From DASXVU01 sp963732855 (lineage in GTDB: Archaea; Thermoplasmatota; Thermoplasmata; Methanomassiliicoccales; UBA472), in contig CAVTBB010000003.1 of assembly GCA_963732855.1 (NCBI GenBank), positions 310,001-374,000 on the forward strand: DNA of 64,000 bases, written 5' to 3'. The notes beneath the pieces are model-generated. The model was not told the DNA's origin and did not search any database. It saw only the letters and a list, made by a program, of their open reading frames with translations. A program made the position numbers and the translations under genes. Shown piece after piece: positions 35,605 to 44,356 of this stretch; positions within the stretch are counted from its first letter, which is position 1; every line of letters begins with the position of its first letter.

Positions 35605-36087
35605 ATGGAGACCGAGGGAGTACCGGTGGAGATCCCGCCGGAGTGCAACGTCATCATTGGGCAGTCGCACTTCATCAAGACGGCCGAGGACCTGTACGAG
35701 GCAATGGTCAACTCGACACCGTCAGCCAAGTTCGGCATTGCCTTCTGCGAGGCGTCCGGTCCGAGGCTGGTGCGTGTCGAGGGCAACGACGAGGAGCTGA
35801 AAGGCGTGGCGGCGATGAACGCCATGCGGATCGGCGCCGGACACACGTTCGTCGTGTTGCTCAAGAACGCCTTCCCGGTGAACGTGCTCAATGCCATCAA
35901 GGCCGTCCCCGAGGTGTGTTCCATCTTCTGCGCCACAGCCAACGAGCTGCAGGTCGTCGTAGCCAAGGACGCCGACGGCCGAGGCGTGATCGGTGTGATC
36001 GATGGTAAGTCGCCCTTAGGAGTGGAGAACGATGAGAACGTCAAAGAAAGAAAGGAATTCCTCAGAAAGATCGGATACAAGCGCTGA
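35605..36087 (+). CDS. Adenosine-specific kinase family protein
   Basis: A 160-residue protein of the COG1839 family, full length. It has a conserved N-terminal VEIPPECNVIIGQSHFIKTAEDL, FGIAFCEASGPRLVR and the GAGHTFVVLLKNAFPVNVL core. Family structures are compact alpha/beta trimers reported to bind adenosine. The C-terminal codons overlap the methyltransferase gene by 56 bp in another frame. Confidence 0.88.
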   Translation: METEGVPVEIPPECNVIIGQSHFIKTAEDLYEAMVNSTPSAKFGIAFCEASGPRLVRVEGNDEELKGVAAMNAMRIGAGHTFVVLLKNAFPVNVLNAIKAVPEVCSIFCATANELQVVVAKDADGRGVIGVIDGKSPLGVENDENVKERKEFLRKIGYKR

Positions 36088-36856
36088 CGAAGACTTCCTG
36101 GACCAATATGAGGTCACCGCCAAGTACTATGACATCTGGTACGAGGACTTCACCGAGGACGTCGAGTTCCTGAAGCGGATGGCGGAACGTACTGGAGGTC
36201 CGATCCTGGACTGCATGTGCGGCACCGGCAGGACGCTGCTCCCGCTGGCCAAAGAGGGCTACGAGATCTCCGGCTTCGATGCTTCAGAGGCTATGCTGGA
36301 CAAGCTGACGGCCAAGATCGAGACCCTGCCCGAGTCGACCCAGGAGAACGTCCATATCGGGCACGGCGACGTGAGGAACTTCGTATGCAAGAAGAAGTTC
36401 AAGCTCGTCATCATCCCGTTCAACGCTTTCCTACACCTGCTGGAAACGGAGGAGCAGGAGGCCGCCCTGAAGAACGTGGCCGACCATATGGCCAAGGATG
36501 GATTGTTCATCTTCAGCATCTTCAACCCGCGCCTCGACCGGCCCGAGGGATTGCTCCGCCACCGCGGCACACGCATAACCTCACAGGGAGAGATCATCAC
36601 CAAGATGGAAGCCCAGGAGTTCAACACCCCGGAGCAGACCACCACCATCCATTACTTCTATGACATCTCCCGGCAGGACCAGGAGCTTCGGCGGGTAACG
36701 GCAACGATGACGCTGCGGTACATGTTCGAAAGGGAGGTCGTCGACCTCATGGAGCGCTGCGGCCTGGAAGTGGCCGAGGAGTATGGTGACTACCTGCTCT
36801 CCCCGTTCAAGAAGACCAGCGATATCATGGTGTTCGTGGCTAGGAAATCGGCATGA
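36032..36856 (+). CDS. Class I SAM-dependent methyltransferase
   Basis: A 274-residue Rossmann-fold methyltransferase. Motif I is ILDCMCGTGRTLLPLA, motif II is ISGFDASEAMLD and motif III is IGHGDVRNF. The C-terminal half is beta-rich (FNTPEQTTTIHYFYD), as in small-molecule or nucleic-acid methyltransferases. The substrate is unknown. There is no alternative start between the ATG at 36032 and the conserved region, and GGAG sits about 10 nt before it, so the overlap with the kinase gene is real and suggests translational coupling. Confidence 0.85.
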   Translation: MRTSKKERNSSERSDTSADEDFLDQYEVTAKYYDIWYEDFTEDVEFLKRMAERTGGPILDCMCGTGRTLLPLAKEGYEISGFDASEAMLDKLTAKIETLPESTQENVHIGHGDVRNFVCKKKFKLVIIPFNAFLHLLETEEQEAALKNVADHMAKDGLFIFSIFNPRLDRPEGLLRHRGTRITSQGEIITKMEAQEFNTPEQTTTIHYFYDISRQDQELRRVTATMTLRYMFEREVVDLMERCGLEVAEEYGDYLLSPFKKTSDIMVFVARKSA

Positions 36857-37659
36857 GGGTCGGGCCGATCGACCTCGACAGCACGCTGGGCTGCGGACAG
36901 GTGTTCCGTTGGCGCAAGGAAGGCGGTGTTTGGAAGGGCATCCTGAACGGCACCAAGGTCCATCTCCGTCAATGTGGCGATGAGATCGTGGCAGAAGGTG
37001 GCATCAGCGAAGAAGCGCTGATGACGTACTTCCGGTCAGACGATGACCTTGACAGCATCCGTTCCGAGATCTCGAAAGATGAGCTGATGACCTCGTTGGT
37101 CTCGAGCTTCCACGGCCTACGCCTCATACGCCAGGATCCATGGGAATGCGCAGCGTCGTATGTCCTGGCGACGAACGCCAACATACCCCGCATACAGAAA
37201 ATGATCGAAAACGTGTGCTGCGCGTTCGGGGATCGCCTGCCCGGAGGCGGCTACGCCTTCCCCCGTCCGGACCAGATCGCCCGCGGCCATGAGGTGGCGC
37301 GGACCTGCGGGCTCGGATTCCGATGCGGCCGGTTCGTGGAGTTCGCACACCAGGTCGATCGGGGCGAGATCGATCTCGAGTCGCTGAGGGGTGTCGAATA
37401 CGAGGAGTGCGTCAAGGAGCTGAGCTCATATCCTGGAATCGGAGACAAGGTGGCCGATTGTGTGGCCGTCTTCAGCTTGGACCATTTGGACGCGTTCCCG
37501 GTCGATGTCCGCATCAAGAAGGCGATGGAGGAGATGTACGGTGTCAGCGGCACCTACCGTCATGTCAACCAGTTCGGGCGCGGCTATTTCGGCCGGTACG
37601 CAGGCTATGCCCAGGAGTACATCTACTATTCTTTCCAGCGATCGAAACGCCCTAGATGA
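36853..37659 (+). CDS. ogg: OGG-type 8-oxoguanine DNA glycosylase/AP lyase
   Basis: A 268-residue HhH-GPD glycosylase. The N-terminal TBP-like domain holds CGQVFRWRKEG. The helix-hairpin-helix is SSYPGIGDKVADC with catalytic lysine K199, and the catalytic aspartate is D218 in FPVDVRI, matching Lys/Asp of human OGG1. It removes oxidised guanine and nicks the strand at the resulting abasic site. It overlaps the methyltransferase gene by 4 bp (ATGA) and the convergent HTH regulator by 8 bp. Confidence 0.92.
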   Translation: MRVGPIDLDSTLGCGQVFRWRKEGGVWKGILNGTKVHLRQCGDEIVAEGGISEEALMTYFRSDDDLDSIRSEISKDELMTSLVSSFHGLRLIRQDPWECAASYVLATNANIPRIQKMIENVCCAFGDRLPGGGYAFPRPDQIARGHEVARTCGLGFRCGRFVEFAHQVDRGEIDLESLRGVEYEECVKELSSYPGIGDKVADCVAVFSLDHLDAFPVDVRIKKAMEEMYGVSGTYRHVNQFGRGYFGRYAGYAQEYIYYSFQRSKRPR

Positions 37660-38038
37660 GCGGCGTTCTGACATCCGGACAGACACAGTCCGGGGCCTTC
37701 AGGCCAGTATGGATCTCGTAGACCTTGACCAGCATTCCGCTCTTCTTGACCATCTCGCAGACGCGGCAGGTCTCGGTGACGATGTCGGAACCGTTCATGA
37801 TCCGGACCGCCGCCACTTCGACCTCCCGCTTGAACTCGTCATATTTCCCGCTGTTCTCGATCTCCTTGCTGGTGCCTCGTTTGGCCTTGAGGTACTGGGA
37901 TATCGCGGCATCGGTAACACCAAAACGCCTTGCCACTTCGGCCTGGCTGAGATGATGCTTTTCGACCAATTCTCTCGCGAGTTCCCTTCGGATCGAAGGC
38001 AGAACATACCAGACGATGAGCTCGCACGGAATCTTCAT
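37652..38038 (-). CDS. Helix-turn-helix transcriptional regulator with C-terminal cysteines
   Basis: A 128-residue protein of an archaeal predicted-regulator family (COG2522-like). The XRE-type HTH is LSQAEVARRFGVTDAAISQYL (~30-50). The C-terminal region has CRVCE and a CVC near the end, possibly a metal or redox site. An inverted repeat around its own TATA-like box (38067-38090) suggests autoregulation. It is convergent with ogg. Targets are unknown. Confidence 0.8.
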   Translation of the reverse strand: MKIPCELIVWYVLPSIRRELARELVEKHHLSQAEVARRFGVTDAAISQYLKAKRGTSKEIENSGKYDEFKREVEVAAVRIMNGSDIVTETCRVCEMVKKSGMLVKVYEIHTGLKAPDCVCPDVRTPLI

Positions 38039-38066
38039 AAGAACCTAAAAAGCATAACGATGTGCG

Positions 38067-38090
38067 CTAGTTTAAACTATTGCTAACTAG
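38067..38090 (-). promoter_or_regulatory. Inverted repeat around the TATA-like box of the HTH regulator
   Basis: CTAGTT and AACTAG arms are separated by 12 bp. The left arm overlaps the palindrome GTTTAAAC, which serves as the TATA-like element for the minus-strand regulator starting at 38038. A bound dimer would block the promoter, so autorepression is inferred. Confidence 0.4.
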
Positions 38091-38230
38091 TGACGCCGCT
38101 CCGAATGACCGGACACCCAGTCATGCTATATCATACTTGCCTTCAATTTTCAACGTCCAGTCATGTCATTTTCATGAACCCCTGTTAAGGGGGGGCGTTA
38201 ATTCCACATCACGTTTGGGCGGGAAAGCGG

Positions 38231-41200
38231 TCAATCCTCTTCCCCGAGATGTGTCTTCTCGTAGAACTCCTGTATCTCCCATTCCTTGATCCGGTCCCCT
38301 TCCTCATCCCTTAGGGTGAGCCCGAGTGACCGGATATGATCGTTCAGCGTTCTCCTGGCCTCCCGATCTCCGGTGAACTGCACGATGATTATGTCCTTCC
38401 CCCTGGTGCGAGCCTTATAGGCCGCCTTCATCTCTACGCCGTCGAAGATCACGTTGCAGGTGCAGCCGAACATGGTCCTGATCCATGGATACTGGAAGTA
38501 TACTGCAAGGTTATCGTCGGAGGTGAGCACGAAACGTTCCGGGGGCTCGACCCCCCGGATCGTTCCAATATCCTCGGCCAGCATCCAATACATGGTATCG
38601 TCCCCTTCCAGCAGGAAACCTTTGACCAGCAGTCCGTCCTTCTCCAGTTCCGCCAGCATCGTCCGCAGCTCCCGCATCGGCATGGACCCTAGGAACCGGG
38701 AAAGGTTCTCGGCGCTGAAGATGCCGAAGTTGCGGAACGCCATCCGCATCAGCTCCTTCTTCGCCTCGGTCCGCTCCATGCCGTTGTCTGGAATCGGCCG
38801 GAGCAGGCCATGCCCGTCGGCGTAGACGATCGTCGAGCGGAGCAAAACCCGGAGCGCGTCGTAGCTGCGGCGATGTCCCACCGGCGACAGGTCGAACAGC
38901 TTGTGCTTGCTTATCGGCGCTTCCTCCTCTATGATCCGCAACAGATTGGCCATATCCTCCGAGGGCGTCACGTTGCGCACCTTGCGGTAGAGGGCGGCGT
39001 GTTCCAGAGAGGTATAGGTGGAATACTCCGGTATCGCCCACACCTTGATCAGGCTGCCTTGCTCGGCCAGCTTCTTGAGCGGCACATGCACCTCAGAGCG
39101 AAGGTAAGCGGCCGCGTCCGATCGCAGCCCGCCCATGGAACGGACGGCCTCGATCTCGTCTGGATACCGTCGTCCGGAACCGACGTGCTGCTTGCTGAAA
39201 ACGTAAGCGAAATAGTCCTTTTCGCTCACCTGCAGATCGACCATATTGCCTTTGGCGAACATTCCGTCCAGCTTGATGTAGCCTTTTGACAGCAGGACCT
39301 GGCTGGTCTCTTCGTCCAGGTCGTTGACCGGGGTGCCCAGCACCTCGCGGATGCGCACGACGTCGTATCCAACGAGCTGGTAGAATCTCATCATGCCGTC
39401 GATCGCATCCAAAGCGTCCGGGAGCAGTTTGGGTTCGTCCAGGTCGAACGAGCGGATCTCGGTGCAACCGCTCATCTCCCATTTCTCGATCGCCCCGATC
39501 AGACGGCCGTCCGACAGGATGGGAAAGATCCAGCCTTCCCCGTACCGGGACGCTATCTCCGCCCACATGGGCTGCACGTCTGGATCATACAATGAGACGA
39601 CCTTTACCCCTTCTTCCTTATGCTTGAAACGGTCCAGTGCCGGAAGCTCGTCTGCCAGCATCACCATCTCCGTCCGCGTATCGCCGACCGAGATGGTCGC
39701 CACCTCCAGTTTCATGATCCGTTCGCGGACCTCGGTCGGCATCATGTCCAGCGCCGTGCCGATGGAATAGGGTTGCACCGGCCCGTAGGCCCTCAGGTAT
39801 CGTTCCACGAGCCTCGCCGGGGCATCATCGGGATACGCGTCCGGGTGGTATGGAATGTAAATATTCTCCCGGGCCCAGTCCTCTCCCTCCTCATATTTGC
39901 GCACCAGGTACAGGTTCCGGTCCAGTCGGTCCACCGCTTCCTTGAGCACCTCCTTATCCAGGCCAAGGGAGGTGGTGAGCTGCCGCAGGCTCATGCCGCC
40001 TGACAGCTCAAGCTCCCGTAGGATGGTATTGTCCAGGCCGCTGAGCTCCGAGTTGCGGAACATGGAGGCGTACATCGGCCCCTCGTCCGCGAGCACATAG
40101 CGGACCCGACCGCGCATGAACCGCCCCAGCAGGAGCTCGCCATTCCGCCTCATCTCCTGCCAGTCACGGATGTCGAAGCCCTCCACCCGGTTGAAGACGT
40201 CCAAGGGCATGCCCGCCTCGCCGATGATGCGCATGCATTCCACGATGGAGCGGAACGGGCCGTGGGTCTTCTGGCGCCGGTAGGATTCGACGGTGCGGTT
40301 GTCATAGGAGGATAGGTTGCTGCTCCTCAGTCGCAGATGGTCCTTCTTCAGCATATACTGGGTACCTTCTGCGATGACGAACTTACCCTCATCGACGATG
40401 CCCTCCTCCACCAGGTCCATGATCGCGCGTTTCGTTTCCGTGTCATTAAGGTTGAAGGAATAGGCCATCTCCTCCACCGTGGCCGGTGCCCATAGTTCCA
40501 GGTAAGTGGTCAGCGCGAGGTCCAGCGCCTCCTGCCTGGATCTGGTCTCGACCGCCCTTGCCCGGTAGGTCCATTTTCCATCGGTATAGCTCGGCCGTTC
40601 GATGCGGAACGAGGATTCCAGATTGCGCAATGCGCGCTGCAGCTTGGTCGGTTCCGCCTGAGCGAACGACTCGATCTGCTTGTGCGTCCTCTCTTCCGTC
40701 AGGTAGCTGAGGATGCGTTGTTCCAGCTCGCCGAACGGACGCTCCTTGCGCAGCACCTCGGCATAGTAAGGCAGATGTTCTGTGGCCACGAACATCGTGT
40801 CCTCGTTGAATACGGAGGCGATCTTCCCGTCGGCCAGAAGTTCTTCGGCCCAGCGATCTATCTGCTCACGCGACGGCGTCGCATACGGATAGACGTTCCT
40901 TCCCTTTTCCCTGAAGATATGCATCGGGCCGGCCCGGCGCAACAGTTCCAGCAGTCCAGCCTTGTTTTCCACCGTCCCGATCTTGTTACGGAAATAGGCC
41001 GCGACCTGCTCCTCCTCGAACTCGAACTCCTTGGCCTCTGAGCCCATGACCTTGGACAATACCTTCCGGTGCAGCTGCTTCAGCAGCGAGCTCCGGTCCT
41101 CCATCAGGACGATGTCCGACGTCCCGGCCAGCACGACGTTGGCGGCGAATGGGGACGGTGTTCCGGAATAGTGGATGAAGGACAGGGTCATCTCCCCGCG

Positions 41201-43609
41201 CTCCAACTGCTCCAATATTCCCTTTGCGTTCTGGATGTCCATCACATCCTCCAGTATCTCGCGGAAAGTCTCCTCGATGACCGGCACGCCCTCCGCCGAG
41301 ATAAGGTAGTCCAGCAGATACTGGGACCGGACCTGCTGGCGGTTCACCGATACTTCGCGACCTTTGTAGTTGCGCAGGATCATGAACGAGCGCGCGGCGG
41401 TGTGCCGGAACCGTTGCTTGAACAGCTCAGAGTCCTTGACCGCCCGGCGCAACACGTTGTCCAGGTTCAGGCTGGAGACCATGCCCTTCACGGATTCCAG
41501 GTCGATGCCCCTCTGGGTCGTGACCATGAACGCGTCGTCCACGATCGAGACGGAGACGTTCCCTCCCAGCCTTTGGGTGAGCTCGAAGGCGTACGCCCTC
41601 GAGAGCGCGTCGTTCACCCTGCGCCCGAACGGGAAATGGAAAATGATCGAAGAGTTGTCCGCCATGTCCCGGTAACCTTCGATGGCCAACACCTTGTCGT
41701 CAGGGATGAGCGAGGCCTGCTTCTGCTCCCGGAAATAGGACAGGATGGAACGGGCGGACCCGACATCGATGTCGAAATCATGCACCAGCCATTCGATGGT
41801 CTTGGCGTCCTCGTCCTCCAGTCGCCCGGCCATTTCCCGGCGGAAGCGGGCGATCTCCATGGAGAGGTCGAAAGAACGGGGCAGCATTTCGCCGGTCCAC
41901 GATGGCACCGTCGGCTTCCGGCCGGATGCCGACTTGACGAACGCCTTCATGCCCTTGGCCCGCACGAACTCGTACGAACGGCCGCCGAGCACGAAGACGT
42001 CCCTGGTCGCGAGACGTTCAACGAACTTCTCTGACAGGTCACCGATGAGCGACCCCTTCTCGGTGAAGACCTTGTAGTGGGCCTCCTCGGGGATCGTGCC
42101 CAGGTTCATGAAGTAGATCATCCGGGCCCCTTTCTTCTTGCCGAAGCGCATCTCCGTCTCGTCGTACCATATCTTCGAGTACACTCCCTCGAAGGCATCC
42201 CGCGAGCCCAGATAGCGCAGTACCTCCATGTACTGCTGTCGGGGCAGGTTGCGGTAGCAATGTGAACGCTTGATCGCCTCGTAAGCCTCCTCTACCTCCC
42301 AGCGCTTCTCCAGGGACATGCCAACGATGCTTTGTGCCAATACATCCAGGCAGTTCTCCGGGATGGTGACCCGGTCGATGTTGCGGTTGTGCGCCGCACG
42401 GCAAAGCACAGCGCACTCGACAAGGTCATCGAGGTCGAATACCAGCATTCGGCCCTTCGGGGTCTTGCCGTGCGAATGCCCAGAACGGCCGATCCGCTGC
42501 AAGCCCTTCGCCACGCTTTTCGGCGAGCCGATCTGGCATACCAGATCTACCGACCCGATGTCGATGCCCAGCTCGAGCGATGTCGAGGAGACGACACAGC
42601 GCAGCTCCCCGTTCTTCAGCCGGTCCTCGACGTCCAGCCGGCTTTCCTTGCTGAGCGACCCGTGGTGTGCCTCGATGCTCTCCACGCCCCGCTCCTTCAG
42701 TTTGAAGACTACCGATTCGGTACCGCTCCGGGTGTTCGTGAAGATGAGCGTCGTCTTGTGCTCCTCGATCATGTCCCGGAGCATGTCATACATCTTGGCG
42801 TTCACGATCTCGTATGGCAGCGTCGTGATGTCCTCGGTGGGGCAGATGACCCGGAGGTCCAGGCTTTTCTTGGTCTTGATCTCGATCAGGTGGCAGTCCC
42901 GCATCTGGCCATTCTCGTAGCCGACCAGGTAGGAAGCGATGTGCTCGATCGGTGCCAGCGTGGCGGACAGGCCTATCCTGGTTATTGGCCTCGGACACAA
43001 TGACTGGAGCCGCTCGGTCGTCAGGGACAGGTGCACCCCGCGCTTGGAATCGCAGACCTCGTGGATCTCGTCGATGATAAGATATTCAACGCCAGCGAAC
43101 TTCTCCCGGAACTTCGGCGCGGCAAGCACCATGGCCAGCGATTCTGGCGTGGTGATGAAGATGTGCGGTGGCTTGCGCAGCTGTTTCTGCCGTTCGGACT
43201 GGGACGTGTCGCCGGAGCGGACCCCCACACGGATCTTAGGCGCCTCCATACCCTTCTTCACTGCCAGGTCGTTTATCTGCTGGAGCGGCTCTTCCAGGTT
43301 CTTGTTGATATCGTTGGCCAGTGCCTTAAGAGGAGAGATGTATACGGCGTAGATCTTGTCCTCCAGCTTGCCTTCCTTGGCATACTTGAAAAGCTCGTTG
43401 ATGATCGAGGTGAAAGCCGTCAGCGTCTTGCCCGATCCGGTGGGCGATGAGACCAGCACGTTCTTTCTCTCGTGTATCAGCGGGATGGCGTATGATTGCG
43501 GTTCGGTGAGATCCTCGAACCGGGAATCGAACCATTCGGCGACCAACGGGTCCATCAATTTCAGGAAATCCCGCTTGGAAAGCCTCTTGGTTACTCTTAC
43601 CAATGACAT
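38231..43609 (-). CDS. lhr: Giant Lhr-type SF2 helicase with winged-helix/YcaQ-like C-terminal extension
   Basis: A 1,792-residue protein, about twice the length of a typical archaeal Lhr. The motor has Walker A SSPTGSGKT (54-62), DEIH box (180-183), SATLAPIEH and QRIGRSGHSHG, followed by the Lhr winged helix and PSWTGEMLPRSFD. The long C-terminal part (~950-1792) is a series of winged-helix-like units; around 1350-1500 it resembles HTH_42/YcaQ DNA glycosylases (ARLVERYLRAYGPVQ, GWIFPILSDGRLIGAIEKWE). Bacterial Lhr tails are of this type and one has reported uracil-DNA glycosylase activity; that activity is only inferred here. It likely acts in DNA repair. Confidence 0.92.
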   Translation of the reverse strand: MSLVRVTKRLSKRDFLKLMDPLVAEWFDSRFEDLTEPQSYAIPLIHERKNVLVSSPTGSGKTLTAFTSIINELFKYAKEGKLEDKIYAVYISPLKALANDINKNLEEPLQQINDLAVKKGMEAPKIRVGVRSGDTSQSERQKQLRKPPHIFITTPESLAMVLAAPKFREKFAGVEYLIIDEIHEVCDSKRGVHLSLTTERLQSLCPRPITRIGLSATLAPIEHIASYLVGYENGQMRDCHLIEIKTKKSLDLRVICPTEDITTLPYEIVNAKMYDMLRDMIEEHKTTLIFTNTRSGTESVVFKLKERGVESIEAHHGSLSKESRLDVEDRLKNGELRCVVSSTSLELGIDIGSVDLVCQIGSPKSVAKGLQRIGRSGHSHGKTPKGRMLVFDLDDLVECAVLCRAAHNRNIDRVTIPENCLDVLAQSIVGMSLEKRWEVEEAYEAIKRSHCYRNLPRQQYMEVLRYLGSRDAFEGVYSKIWYDETEMRFGKKKGARMIYFMNLGTIPEEAHYKVFTEKGSLIGDLSEKFVERLATRDVFVLGGRSYEFVRAKGMKAFVKSASGRKPTVPSWTGEMLPRSFDLSMEIARFRREMAGRLEDEDAKTIEWLVHDFDIDVGSARSILSYFREQKQASLIPDDKVLAIEGYRDMADNSSIIFHFPFGRRVNDALSRAYAFELTQRLGGNVSVSIVDDAFMVTTQRGIDLESVKGMVSSLNLDNVLRRAVKDSELFKQRFRHTAARSFMILRNYKGREVSVNRQQVRSQYLLDYLISAEGVPVIEETFREILEDVMDIQNAKGILEQLERGEMTLSFIHYSGTPSPFAANVVLAGTSDIVLMEDRSSLLKQLHRKVLSKVMGSEAKEFEFEEEQVAAYFRNKIGTVENKAGLLELLRRAGPMHIFREKGRNVYPYATPSREQIDRWAEELLADGKIASVFNEDTMFVATEHLPYYAEVLRKERPFGELEQRILSYLTEERTHKQIESFAQAEPTKLQRALRNLESSFRIERPSYTDGKWTYRARAVETRSRQEALDLALTTYLELWAPATVEEMAYSFNLNDTETKRAIMDLVEEGIVDEGKFVIAEGTQYMLKKDHLRLRSSNLSSYDNRTVESYRRQKTHGPFRSIVECMRIIGEAGMPLDVFNRVEGFDIRDWQEMRRNGELLLGRFMRGRVRYVLADEGPMYASMFRNSELSGLDNTILRELELSGGMSLRQLTTSLGLDKEVLKEAVDRLDRNLYLVRKYEEGEDWARENIYIPYHPDAYPDDAPARLVERYLRAYGPVQPYSIGTALDMMPTEVRERIMKLEVATISVGDTRTEMVMLADELPALDRFKHKEEGVKVVSLYDPDVQPMWAEIASRYGEGWIFPILSDGRLIGAIEKWEMSGCTEIRSFDLDEPKLLPDALDAIDGMMRFYQLVGYDVVRIREVLGTPVNDLDEETSQVLLSKGYIKLDGMFAKGNMVDLQVSEKDYFAYVFSKQHVGSGRRYPDEIEAVRSMGGLRSDAAAYLRSEVHVPLKKLAEQGSLIKVWAIPEYSTYTSLEHAALYRKVRNVTPSEDMANLLRIIEEEAPISKHKLFDLSPVGHRRSYDALRVLLRSTIVYADGHGLLRPIPDNGMERTEAKKELMRMAFRNFGIFSAENLSRFLGSMPMRELRTMLAELEKDGLLVKGFLLEGDDTMYWMLAEDIGTIRGVEPPERFVLTSDDNLAVYFQYPWIRTMFGCTCNVIFDGVEMKAAYKARTRGKDIIIVQFTGDREARRTLNDHIRSLGLTLRDEEGDRIKEWEIQEFYEKTHLGEED

Positions 43610-43912
43610 CTTTTGGCCCTCAAATCGGCGTCAATCCGGCATCATTGTATTACTACCTTTTGCCCAGTGCATCGAAACTAGCTGAAGTTGTTAGCTGGCA
43701 AGCCCTCGCCTATCCTCGTTGGGGATGAGAGGGACCATAATAATCTGGTGAAAGCAGAAGCAAGAATCCAGGAGAGAAGGTGGACACCCACCCCTGCCTG
43801 AATGCCGAAGCGCATGGTGTTCCTGGTCGAATTGGAATATTTGGCTCCGAATCCTTAATATCGGCAGCGGGGCCTATATGGGCATATCATTTTTCGCAAA
43901 GGGGATGGAATC
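43610..43912. other. Intergenic region with divergent promoters
   Basis: About 300 bp between lhr and the ChrB gene. I see no protein-like frame. A TATA-like ccttaatatc at 43852-43861 lies about 55 bp before the ChrB start. A hairpin-forming GGTGGACACCCACC lies near 43770. No repeat family is evident. Confidence 0.45.
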
Positions 43913-44347
43913 TTGAAATGGGTCACAAGGGAAAAGGCGAAGGTGGACAGGATAGCCTGCCCATGGCTCATCAACCGGTTCGTGGACCACGAGGCGGTGT
44001 TCCTGTTCGTGGACGCGGACAAGGTCATGGAGGTGGCAAAGCGGGAAGGCGCCACCCCGTTCGACGTGGAAGGTGTGGAGCTGGGTCATCACGGCGACAG
44101 GTGCTCGTTCGACGCCGTGCTGGAGAAATTCAGATTGAACGACCCGGCTTTGCTCGAAATGGCCCTCATCGTGCGCGGTGCGGACGTTAAAATGGACGCC
44201 CCGCCAGCCGAATCGGCCGGACTGGCCGCGCTGGCCGCCGGGTTCCGGTTCGTGGCCAAGGACGATTTCGAGAACATGCGCCTTCAATTCCCAGCCTATG
44301 ATGCCTGGTATGCCTACTGCAAGGCCAAGGTCGCCAATCGAAGCTGA
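43913..44347 (+). CDS. ChrB C-terminal domain protein (chromate resistance-associated)
   Basis: A 144-residue protein equal to the ChrB C-terminal domain. It begins MKWVTREKAKVDRIACPWLI and has FVDHEAVFLFV and GVELGHHGDRCSFDAV, motifs conserved in the family. ChrB-type proteins are linked to chromate sensing or reduction, but many homologues lie outside chromate operons and the real substrate is unclear. The start is TTG at 43913, with GGGGATGG just upstream. The MFS gene follows after 9 bp, so the two are an operon. Confidence 0.85.
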   Translation: MKWVTREKAKVDRIACPWLINRFVDHEAVFLFVDADKVMEVAKREGATPFDVEGVELGHHGDRCSFDAVLEKFRLNDPALLEMALIVRGADVKMDAPPAESAGLAALAAGFRFVAKDDFENMRLQFPAYDAWYAYCKAKVANRS

Positions 44348-44356
44348 GGTCTGAGC

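Noticed and set aside
38179..38195. CCCC...GGGG hairpin after lhr as terminator
   Set aside because: The stem is G/C only, the loop is short and no T-run follows on the transcribed strand, so support is weak.
43720..43800. Direct or inverted repeat near the ChrB promoter
   Set aside because: Only short GGTGG/CCACC matches were seen, no longer than expected by chance in GC-rich DNA.
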